From: Toxoplasma gondii ME49
Taxonomy: Eukaryota > Apicomplexa > Conoidasida > Eucoccidiorida > Sarcocystidae
Length of the DNA stretch: 64,000 bases
Direction: 5' to 3'
NCBI RefSeq assembly: GCF_000006565.2
Contig: NC_031479.1
Span: 1,736,001-1,800,000, forward strand
The notes beneath the pieces are model-generated. The model did no database searches and was not told the DNA's origin. It saw nothing but the letters and a program-made list of their open reading frames with translations. This document shows, piece by piece, positions 47,498 to 58,532 of the stretch (positions within the stretch are counted from its first letter, which is position 1; each line of letters opens with the position of its first letter). Both the position numbers and the translations under genes were made by a program.

Positions 47498-50400
47498 TCA
47501 TGGCAAGAGGCACCTCACTAGCACCGCTGCACAGGAGCCGCCAGTGGCGCGTCGGAGGAGCTCGAGGCTCCACTCGGAAGTACGAAAGTGGTTGCGAGCT
47601 ATCCGATCCACTAATCCGTTACGTGGCTCTGTTTCCAGACTTCTTTCGCCCAGTTTTTCGAGGACAAACGAGATCTGACATCCAGCGACGAAGAGGAGGA
47701 ATCCGCGTGACGGTGTTGTATTGGGCTGTGGAACCTGCCGTCTTTGTCGTATACATCGTAGCATGTTTCTACCGCATGCTACTTCATGTGTCCGATTTAG
47801 GAACTGTACATGCGACCAGACTTCAAGTGCTTCGTGGGTTGTTTTGATTGTGCGCGACGGTTGCGGCACTGGGCCTCTCTCTACCGGGTTGCCCGTCCAC
47901 TGCAGTGCACCACTGCTCAGATGTATTTCACGTTTTCGTGTGCTTTCCGAACCAGAGTGTCTGCTCCGTGATAGACCTCTTCCATCAACGACAAAGGTTG
48001 ATTTTGAGACGCAGAAAAACACTCATGAGTGTTTGTTTGCCCACGCGGGCAGTACGAAAAATCGCCCGTGAGTTCAGGCCTAACGTTTTGTATCTTAAGA
48101 GATATCCCGTCTTACACGTAGGAACTGAGCCGCTGAGCGTAGCGGGCATGCATGGGTGGGAGTGGGAGTCACAGACTCGTGTGCAGGTGACGCTGTGGGT
48201 TGAGGTCCCTCATTAGCCTACATTTCACTCTGCACATCTGCTGTCGTTTTCTCTCCTCAAGGTCCCGGCATGGTCTATGGTCTTCTCGTTCGGGACTTTT
48301 GCTCCGTGCCTCTGTCGAGAAGATCGTCTGAAAAGCACGATGTGTTTGTACCGGAAGCGCGGATGTGCTTTTTACCGCCGGAAACCCTACATGCTTCGCG
48401 CAACAAGTGTCTACCCAGTCTCGTGTAGCAAACCTGGTGTTCAGAAGAGCGGAGCACAAGTGAGCGAAGCCTCACTCTTCTGTGCTGCAACATCGTCTTC
48501 TCCGAAGCGTTGTGCCGCAACAAAACGGTACCTTAAGGATGGGTTATGAATGGCGTTAATACAGAAAAAACGTTCCCCCGTTCTTTGCACAAGACGCGGT
48601 GACTGGCATCCTCTCCTGGGTCGTTTTGAGCCCCGACACAGATACAATCGATCTGAAGAACGACACGACGCCATTCAGGTCTTTCGCGTCATTGCACAAC
48701 AGTGACCCTGCCGGACGGCACCTGCTTTCCTTTCTTGACAGTATACAGTCGTCCCCAGTCTCCCCGTCTTTCCATAAGCTAGAGCACAGGACGCCAAGAA
48801 CTGCTGCTTGACGAAGCCACCTGTATGAACAGGCATCGCACACCACGTGGCACGTGACATTGAGAGTTCGTACAAATCTCGTGAATTGAAGCCTTCGAAA
48901 CGTGGAACGCAACTACCGAAGAGACCTTTCGCAGGGTTAGCGAATACAAAAGTGGAATACAAATTGTTAATTCTAGGAATAAAACGAGTGCCCAGGCACG
49001 TTAAGGCGATGAAGGACGCGCGCCACAATGACAGAACTGTTTTTGCCAAGTTCCCTAAAGTAAGCCGTTTTGAGAATCAAACGAGTGTTAGAAATACAAT
49101 TCCTGTCATGTGTTTAGCGTCCCAATGCATTGTGGGTCACGGATTTAAACCTTTATCCACTTGGCCTTACCTGGTCATATGCTTCTAGTACCAGAGCGAC
49201 TAACAAATTGAGGATGATCGTATCCGTTAGAATGTAGAAGGATACAAAGTACGCGCCACAACTGAAGACAGACGTATGTTTCACAAGGGCCTGCAAATCA
49301 AACACAGAAGAACAGTCCCTTTCTTTGTTTCAGCACCCGACAAACGGCATAGAAAACCGTTTGAAGTATCTGCACTCAAGAACGAGCAGAGTGACGGTGT
49401 TGCTCGAGGAACGTTTCTGTACGGGCATCCCGAGGAATCGACTCTCATTTTTCCATTTTCAACCGGTCCTTTTGTCTCTGGTATCCAAGTCAAGACCGCC
49501 TTTCAAGTTGAGTGCCGACAGACCCCAGAAATAGGCAATGGATGACGTCGATTCGCAGCATCGTCAAACGCGTTCGGCCAGCATTTGTCCACCGTCACTA
49601 CGCTTGTTATGTCTGTCACTATTCTTGGACCCCTATCGAAGGCCTGTCCCGCGGAGTCACAGAAATACTCTGACGGCGTGTGTGAACCTGTTCGCGTAAG
49701 CGGATCCCCCACCTCCCCTGCTTCTTGTGTAGGTACAACGCTCACACCGCAGCATGTTCAGGTTTTTGTGCTGCTTGTTCTGCGTGTACACCCGAAGGCG
49801 ACAGGAAGCTGCCCCCTACCGCTCTCCACGGAGCAGCGGCTCTCACCTTCAGTGAATCGTCCCAGCCGTTGACAGTGAGAAGAAATAGCGTGACGAGTGA
49901 GGCGAAGAAGTCATTGAAATTCAGGACGCCCCAGTCTGTCGGGTCCTCCATGTCGGGACCTTTCGGAGGCAAATGCTCCATATCGCACTTGATGATTCCC
50001 CCAAACAGTTCCATGCCGACTGTGCCGTACGCGCAGAAAATGACGACCAGCACTAGAAGCACCGTTTTCAAGGCCGCTACGGCAGCCACTAGAGAGACAA
50101 TCTGCGCATGCAGGCACATCCGGATGTCGTGCACACAACACCAGTCCAAGAAGACCTCGCTCACAAAGTACAGCAGGGACGAGTCCGTAGTTGCCTCTTT
50201 CAAGCGATAAATACTGTTATCGTGGCTTCCACTGAAGACCCCGTAAACACTCTCCATGGTTTAGTGACCGTGGGACATGAAGGCTAAGTTCGTTCTGTGA
50301 ATCTCCCTATCGCCTTTCATGAATGGATGATCTATCTCTGCACAGTTTCCAGCCTTCGGCTTTCCGTTTCACTTGAGTCGTTCCATGCCTTCCCATATTT

Positions 50401-53400
50401 CACTATTTATCTGTATATATATTCATACTGATCCACTTTTTCCTCTTTGCAGCGACAGAAGGTGAATCGTGATCCAGACCCGTACAACTCAACTCGAAGA
50501 GTCAGAGACATCCATTTTTCAACCACTGACGAAGATCCAATGTATGAGGTACAGACACCGGTCGATTTGCGGCGCAGCGCGCAGCGCGCAGCGCGCAGCG
50601 CCCCGCCTCTGGCGAGAACGGCACTCGCTCGGCGAAGCCGCGTTTACCATCTTTCGGAGCGGAGAGATTCTGAAGCAGATGCGAATCCCTCTTAGGACGC
50701 GAATGAAGGCGAGAGAGCGTGAAAGGTCGTCGAAGGTCTCCGTGGTGCACGAGGGGTGGAACGCCGACGCACTGCCTGCCCAGAGACAGGCCAGCTCGAG
50801 AATCATCACGCTGCCTCCGACAACGATGTCGAATCTGAGGACACACACATATTCCAGAAGTGAACGACGCTCAGTGACTCAAGTATACAGCCAGCCGTTC
50901 ATAAGTTTTTTCCGGGCGTTTCAACCTCCGAAGAAGATCCAGCGTGGACGCAGCAAACCTAGAAGAGAGACACTGCTGGGGCCATGGATTCGACAGCCGA
51001 CACGACAAGGGGAAAAGTCGACGGAGACTCCAAACAAAGGTCAAGCAAATCGAAAACGAGGGGGACGGCGTCTTAGCCATGAGCGACGCGGTGGTGCGTG
51101 AGACTGCTGGGAGCGAGGGAAACGGCAAGGAGAGAAAGCGCGAGGCAAGGAGAGACCGATCACGCAAGAGGAACCGAAGTGAACAGAGAACGAGCGAGAA
51201 AAGAAGCGCAAACGCTGCAAACTGTCTCGCGCTGGAGGGCGTCCCTTACCGCTCGCGGAGACTGAAACCGGTGTATCTCTGAATTGAGGAGGTGACGCGA
51301 ATTCGAACGACGACGGACACTAAGTAAACGAAACTCAACGCATTTTGGATCCAGTACGCGCCTGCGACCGAGCCAAAACATGAAGCTGGCAGACCCTCTG
51401 CGAGGTCAACCGGCGAAGACTCGATCTCTTCCCCACTCAGCGTCGAAGCCTTCCGAATAAACTTGCGCGTCTGCAAAGAACCATGGGCACAAAGAAGAAC
51501 AAGACACAACGACCGGCGTTTACAGATGTAGCCTATCGCCTTTGTCGCTAGATGAACGCGCGGACATAACAGGAGATGAAAACAGCATTCTCTTCACGTC
51601 TTCTCGCCTCTCGAATACGAGTCGCCCTCCAAACAACGTACCAAAGCGAACAGAGAAACTTCTCCTGATATATACACGTGTATGTACACACAAATGCAGA
51701 AATGTACATCTTTATATACGTCTAGATGTATAACTAACTGTGCATGTGTAAAGAGAGAGAAATACATAGATCGGAGAACGAGCACACCCGTCTGCATGCA
51801 TGGAAAAAGGTGCCAGGGACGATCACCGGCCTCCAGAACTGGTGCAAAAAAGGAGACTCAATTGTACGTCCACGCACGGACGTCCTCGAATATGAATACG
51901 CGCGTGTTGGCGCAAACAAATGTACAAATAAATATATGTGCATGTGGATACAAATGCATGCATATACCCGCAGCGAGGCGAACGTCGTTTTAAGTTCGTA
52001 GAAGTGAGAACAGAAAGGCCAACACCGCATGAGGCCGAAAGAGCGCCGTCGCGTTCTGTTCGCTATGTCAAACACACGGAAGCAACGCCTCTGCAGCAGG
52101 CGAGGAAAGGCCTTTCAAGAATTTTGGATTTTACCTGCATGTAGGTCAGAATGAGTGAGGCGACGACGCAAACGTCAGCAGCTACATTCAGCAGGCGTCG
52201 GTGCAGCGCGAAGCGGCAGGAGTCTGAGCGCCACAGCCGCTGTTCTTCTTTCTGTTTTGCTGCATCTGTGTTAAGACGCAGGCACACAGGCGAGAGAGAG
52301 AGAGAGGTCACAGCGAGTGCCAACGCTTTCCAAGAGTCGACGCGAAAGGTCACAGGGTTTACGGCGCTCTAGGAGAGGTCTCGTGACAGCCGCGAGAGAA
52401 CCAGGGAACATGGCCAAATCGAAGAGCACTCAAACGCGTGGATACAGACTTGTCTGCGAGGCGAGGTCGGAGGCTCGCTGGGCGGACTCGAAAAACATCT
52501 TTTTCCGTGTGTTTCATCAGGCCCGCAGATCTCTCTGCGCATGACTCAGAGCGTGTTCATCCCCAACCTCCGAATCGCGGCGCCAATAACGCGGACAAGA
52601 GCAACGAGTCACTCGAGCAACGCGTTGCTCCGTTATCCCGATGAAAGAAAGAAAACCGTTTTAGCTGTTGCGTGTCATCGCTGCATCTCTCACCGTATGC
52701 CGCAAGAGTGGAGACGAGTTGCGCAAACTGACTTCTTGCGAGACCGGAGGCGTTGTCACCTGCGCCTCGTTGGAGAAGCGAAAACAGTTCGGTCTCCTCC
52801 CCCCCGCCTGCAAGGACGTTATTTGCGCCAAGGCGCGACGAAGCAAGTCCCCGCTGACCAGACAGGCAGACGGCCTTTCCTGTGAAGTTCGAACTTGCTG
52901 CTGCATCCTTTCGTTTTCCGAAGAAAAAAGCCAGAACACCTCGCCACTTGGGAGCCTTCCAGTTTCCCCCCTCCACCATCTGCTCATCACCTCCATCCAC
53001 CTTGTTATCTCCTCTCTCTCGACCCGACAACAGAGCCGCTACTTCATCTCCTTCTTCGCCTTCTTCTTCTCGACTTGGTTTCTCTTCGCGGCTGCTGACG
53101 GTCTCGCCAGACATCTGTAGAGTGGGGATCGTGCCTGTCGTCGCCAGAGCGCCCTGGGATGAAGTGGAGGGAGAAGCCGAGAGAGGCGAGGCGCGAGGAA
53201 GACAAGAGATAGTCGACAGAGTTTGACCAGTTCCATACACCTCCGTGTCTCTCGTCAGGCTCTGCTCAGACGGCAAGCGCTGTGAGGGCAAGAAGGCCGC
53301 AGACGGTTCATTCGGCTTCTCCTCCACTGCCGCTTGCGCGTCATCAGGCGAGTCCTGGAACGAACCGTCTTCCGCAGCTTCTCGCGTCTTTCTTCTCACT

Positions 53401-54235
53401 TTGTCTCCTGTTTCTCCATCGGTCTCGGCCTCGCCGATCCCTGAGTCTGAGGAGGGCGAAGAGAGGAGCCTGAGAAAGGGTGAGGCGAGTTGAGCAGAGA
53501 CGAGTGAGGAAACGAGCGCCGGCGGCAGCGGCGCATGCAGAGCCGGAGAAGCGGCAGACCATCTGGATTCGTTCTGTGTCTTTGAATCTCCTCCGAGCTC
53601 CAAGGTTTCCCCACGATCGCCTGCAGGTCCTGAGTGCGGCCGACCCGAGAGCGCTGCGTAGTGGGCGTAGAACGCTCTCCATGTCTGAAAAGAAAGCTGC
53701 TCCCTTGTTTCCGTTTCTGGACGGTCTCTGCCTAAGGCGAAGGACGCCTCGGAAGCAAGGAGAAACTTCTTCGCAGACGCGGCTGACGAGGGAGAAGGAG
53801 CACCGACGCACTGTTCTTGAGATGCCAGAAGAAGGTTGAAAGCTCGATTGAGGTAGCGTGAAGAAAGCGCGAGCTGCTTGCGGCTATCCTGTGTGGACCG
53901 GACCAGCGTGAGGTGGAAAACAATTCACACAATTGGAGAGACGCGTGGGCGCGGAGAGAGATGCAGAGAGAGAAAGACCGAGGCGTATCTCGTTCGCGGA
54001 ACGGTCGTACACTTTCCACTCCTTTGCGAGACTCGAATGAGGCTGCGCTGACTCTCCCTTGGTGACGAAAGGCGTCAGAAACGAAGACAAAAAGGTTCCC
54101 GTCTCGCGGGGCTTCTGGAGTCGTCTTCACAAACGCAACATGCACTTGGCGGCCGTCAAACCGACAAACGCGAGCACGGTGCACATACAGGCATGCGTAA
54201 AGGCGCATAGATACAGACACACAGGTAAATACATA

Positions 54236-54271
<36 letters not shown>

Positions 54272-54282
54272 CATAGACATAT

Positions 54283-54321
<39 letters not shown>

Positions 54322-57300
54322 GCATCATGCACGTACCTCGACAACTGAGTGCGCAAATGCCACAGCGTGTGTACTCAACGTCATCTCTGAGTTAACATAT
54401 ACGTAGACTGGGACATGCTCTCGGTAGATACAAAAGAAGAACTAGAGTTGCATATATATGCTTGTATACATATACCTATACATACACGTACATACATCCA
54501 TTTGTACACCGACAGATGTTTGCAGTGTGAACTCTGGGATGTGTCATGGCACCGATTTTCGAGGACAGCTGAAGCCAACTTGGACGCTTTCCTGATTATA
54601 CCGTATGTCCGATCCAGCGAAGGCGCCCTTCGCTTGAACCGCGTTTCGTTTGCACTGGAGTTGAAGTAGACTGAGGCGCCCTCTGCATCGGTCTTTCTCT
54701 CACTTACAGCGATGTCTCCGTCGCGGTAGGCAGAATAGAAGGCGGCGGCAAAAAGGCCGAGAAGAACAGCAGTGAGGAGGTAGAAGACAACGATGAAGAG
54801 GACAGCGACTTCGTGCACGGTGTATCCGCGAAGCAGCACCTGCGGAAGCCTGACAGTTGTGACGACGAGAAGCAGCGAAATACAGCCGCTCTGAAAAGAG
54901 TTGAATTCATCGTGGCCACTCGTCCCCGCAAAGAGAATGACGCCCAACCAATCGAAGAGCAACACACTCAAAAGAGCCGCCAGAATGATGGTCCGAACCT
55001 GAGAGAAAAAACCAGCGGACACACACAAGCGACAGACTGAGAGAAAACAGAGAGGAAAGAAGAGAGCGCAGAAGATGCAGCGGGTGACAGGATAGACGAA
55101 AAAGAAGAAGACGCGGGGGTAACGAGCGTAGAAGAAGGGAAGCGAAGGAGAGAACGCGAAAGGATAGAACAGGGTGCAAAGTGGAGACGAGACAAAGAGA
55201 ACAGAAGAAGCGGAGAGTAGGAAGAAGCAAACGCGCGCAGGATGGAATGGAGAAGCAGCGGAAGCGACGCGAACCTCAGTAGCATCCGATGCCGACTGAA
55301 ACAACAGGCGTAAGCAAGAGGTAGACCAGTGCAGAAATCAGCAAGCTGAGAGACAGGCGAAGCGATGCGAAACCACAAACGAAGATTTGGAGGAAAGAGA
55401 AGAGAGAGGCGAACCAGAGAAACCGAAGACCAGAAACGGAGACAAGGAACAGGGGAGGTTGTCACGAGACCGACACTGCGACAAGAAGCCTGGGTACCAC
55501 CTAAACAGAACCTGAAGGGACTCGCCAGAGGCATCCCCGCGAAAGAAAGGACGACTATACAGGGCCATCTCTCCGTTCTTTTGAGGAGAGTTGTTTTCCG
55601 TTGTTTCCTTTGTCACCTTTCCATCTCGAGAATCCGAGTGCTCCTCTCTCGCGCGTTTTCGCTGTTGCACGTCGTCGCTTTCTCTCGTTTCTGCTTCTCG
55701 CGTACCTTTGGCAGCGTTCGGACGATGCGGAGAAGCATCCCAATCACGGGATAGTAGAAAAGAGCCAGGAGGAGAGGCCGCGCGAGTCTCGCAGCCACAC
55801 CGGGTTTGTACCAGGCGAGGAAGGCCCTCAGTCCCTCTCTTGCGCATACAGCTCCCGACGGTTCTCTCGGCGAATCTGTGCATGACAGGCTGGGCAAGAA
55901 GAAGACGAGAGCGACGCCGAAAAGGTCCACCAGAGAGACCAGGCAAGCGGCGAGAATGAGGAGACGAGAAAACGGCTGCGAAGAGAACAGTGGGAGAAGG
56001 CCGCGCCCAGACGTCTCGTCCAGAGAAACAGACTCCGAGGAAGTCCGCTTCAAAAACGTCTTGCTCAAGAGTCTCTCTTCTCCTCTGTCTCCTTCTTCTC
56101 CGCCCTCTCCTCTGTCTTCTTTTTCTCCACTTGCTTTGGAGGCGCCATCGTCTTCCCCGAGGGGAGCTCCGCGCGGCTCGTCCTCCGACATCTCTCCTCT
56201 GTAGATACACTCGAGGAGAGCGGCGAGGAGGAGGACGCCGAGACAGAGGAAGGAGAGAGCGAGGAGAATCGTTCTTTGCGACCATGGGTCGAGCTCCGGA
56301 AGGAGAGACTCTGGAGACGGAGAATGCAGACAAGAGGCGTCTGCACGAAAGAGGAAGGCGGGCAGAAGCGGCCGCCGAGGCTCCCAGTCACCTGCGCTCA
56401 GGTCCCGAGACGGGCGGTCAAGCGAGACGGACGCAGCCGAAGGAAGCGTTCCCTCTATCTCGACTTTGGAGGCGTCTCCCGTCGCCTTTTCTTGAGGGTC
56501 TTCCCTCTCTTTCTCACGTCTCCTCTCCTTGTCTTCGCCTCTGCCGGTGGAACAGAGATCCGCGTTCGAGGCCAGCGCGAGGAAGGCTTCCTTTCTGCGA
56601 GACGACAAAGACCGACAAGAGGGCGAGGCGCATCGCGGAGAAACACCGCCGGGAAGAGCCTGTGAGGTTCGTGAGAGCCTCTCTGCGTCTCCTGCGTGTC
56701 TGCAGGTCTCTCTCGCCTCTCTCTTGTGCGAGACTCGGGCGTCTTGTCTTCGACTGCCTCCTTCCGCGAAGGAGCCACAGAGGTCGATAAACGCAGAGCG
56801 AGGACTCGTCGCCTCATCTGCTCTCGAACTCCTTCGCGCTGCCTCTCGCGCTGCGTCTCGCGCTGCCTCTCGCTCGCCTCTGCGGGGACGCGTCTCCTCG
56901 TCGCTCTCGTGACGCGAAACGGAGGCAGCGAACGCAGACGCAGAGAGATGCGCAGCGACAGACGCTCGAGGGGCTTCAGCAGAAGCCACTGGCGAATCCC
57001 AAGCGGAAGAGCACAACGGAGAGACAGAAGAAGAGCAAGCAGCGGAGGAAGAAGAGAGAGACGACGAAGACGACGGAGGCGCGAAAGAAGGAGACGAAGA
57101 GGAAGACGAAGAGGAAGAAGAAGAGGAAGAAGAAGAAGCGTGCGAGGAGAAAGACAAAGAAGATGGCGATGCGTCAAGTCGAGACTGCGATGCAGGGGAA
57201 GAGGGTGAGATGGTGTGCCGAGTTGCGGAGAGCGCCGAAGAAGTTCGCGCGTTCTTTCTGAGAGCACTGGAAGAGTCGGAGTCCTCGAAAAAGGCGAGAA

Positions 57301-57680
57301 GAAGATAGAGACAAAGAGCCAGCTTCACCAGCGGCTGCAGACGCAGAAAAAGGCAGAAGGCCTTCTGCTGTCTCCGCGTCCGAAAGGCGCCCCCCGGCAA
57401 CGCAGGCTGCTGCTCCAACAGAGACACGCTGTACACCCAACATGCAGCTGCTCGGCGCAAGTCGCCTCCAGACGAAGAGAGCGCAGGAGGCAGAGAAGAG
57501 AGAGAGGACGACGCGGAAGGGGGCGGCGAGGAAGCGAAAGAGAAGAAAGACGAACAGACAGAGGCACAGAGCGATGCGTCTGGCGAGCCTTGACGCTCCT
57601 GTGAAGGCGAAGGTGGCGTTCGACTAAGCATGCTAGACAGTCCGTTCTCAGCTCTCCTAGAAGACGAAGAAGAAGAGGAA

Positions 57681-57712
<32 letters not shown>

Positions 57713-57811
57713 GGGAGAAGAGCACGAGAGAGACGAAGGGGAGAGAGCAGAAGAAGCGAAAGGAGGAGGAGAAGCGAGAGAAGAAGAGAGACTACCGTTG
57801 TTAAGCGCCAT
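47498..57811 (-). CDS. TPC: two-pore cation channel (TPC)
   Basis: The inferred exons are 57811-55706, 54998-54708, 53888-52694, 52265-52135, 51470-51250, 50834-50648, 50101-49847, 49290-49171 and 47674-47498, about 1560 residues with all phases in agreement. Start ATG 57811 has an ideal accATGG context. Domain I has S1 at about 150-175, S2 508-534, S3 615-642, S4 676-700, then S5-pore-S6 in exon 2 (pore DEFNSFQSGCISLLLVVTT). Exon 3 is the long cytosolic linker. Domain II has S4 IRVLRGIRICFR with Arg every third or fourth position, S5 ending GMELFGG, pore NFNDFFASLVTLFLLTVNGW, and S6 FYILTDTIILNLLVALVLEA. Two 6-TM repeats with these motifs identify a TPC. Family members carry Na+ or Ca2+ in acidic organelles or vacuoles; a Toxoplasma TPC has been reported at the apicoplast. 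The last exon and stop are less certain. Confidence 0.92.
50572..50600. repeat. four tandem copies of GCGCAGC
   Basis: Perfect 7-mer array plus one base in intron 6 of the channel gene, about 50 bp past the exon 6 donor. The unit is GC-rich and partly self-complementary. Confidence 0.95.
54225..54322. repeat. TA microsatellite in channel intron 2
   Basis: Three (TA)n blocks separated by ACATAC units, inside the intron 54707-53889. Confidence 0.85.
57059..57135 (-). repeat. GAA/GAC triplet repeat coding Ser-rich tract
   Basis: On the minus strand this reads as serine runs inside exon 1 of the channel gene, in the long loop between S1 and S2 of domain I. Confidence 0.8.
57659..57722 (-). repeat. 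GAA/GAG triplet repeat coding poly-Ser
   Basis: Read on the minus strand, this encodes about 20 consecutive serines near residues 32-51 of the channel protein, before S1. Confidence 0.9.
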
Positions 57812-58188
57812 GGTCGGTAAAAAGAGGAGAGAGAAAGAGAGAGCTATGTTCTCTCTCCTTCTCTCTCCCAAGAGGGGCGGCGCACCCTGTCCGGAAGAGG
57901 ATGCCGGGCGTCTGTGTCGTCATAGGGGAGAGGGGACGAAGGAGTCAAATGTCGAGTGAATCCGAAGACGACATCGAACCATGAAGAGCGGAGCGACAGC
58001 TGGAGAGACGGAGAGGACGGACGGTCCCTGTGAATTGCTTTCTACTGCATGTCTGTGGACCAGTGCGCAGGGTTGCCTTCTCAGTCATTCCTCAGTTCCT
58101 GGGAGCTTCCCACGGCGCGATAAAGCGAAAGAGAACGCGAAGGAGACGAGAGAGCGAAAGAAGAGAGCGGAAGAGGCAAGAGGAAGGG

Positions 58189-58260
58189 AGAAAAAAAGTC
58201 AGAGAGGAGGGAGCGACGAGAGACAGAAAAAAAGTCAGAGAGGAGGGAGCGACGAGAGAC
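58189..58260. repeat. perfect 36-bp tandem duplication
   Basis: 58189-58224 and 58225-58260 are identical. Each starts AGAAAAAAAGTC and ends GACGAGAGAC. It lies about 0.4 kb upstream of the channel start codon. Confidence 0.95.
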
Positions 58261-58518
58261 GGAGCCGCGTAGAGCTGAAGGCGGATGAACGGCTGAAGAA
58301 GAGTTCTTTCGAACGAGCCAGCAAAAAGAGAATCCGTTTGACAATTCGCCGGCAAGCAAGCCACGAATGAAAGGCAAGCAGATGGAGGCCGGAACTGGAA
58401 ATGCGTTGCTGGAAGGGGAAATCACAAAGAGGCGATGCAGCCGACGGCGAAACTCGGTTCCTCGAAAACTGGTGTCTGCGCCCATTGGCGCCTCCTTCTG
58501 CACTGAGTGGACAGTTGA

Positions 58519-58532
58519 GGTGTATGTACATC
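58519..58532. repeat. diverged copy GGTGTATGTACATC of the palindrome family
   Basis: One arm base differs from the consensus. Non-coding copy upstream of the channel gene. Confidence 0.6.

Noticed and set aside
54225..54322. Alternating I/Y peptides over TA tracts (also at 20.0, 23.4, 25.0, 28.2, 28.9 and 61.8 kb)
   Set aside because: Artefact of TA microsatellites on both strands, not genes.
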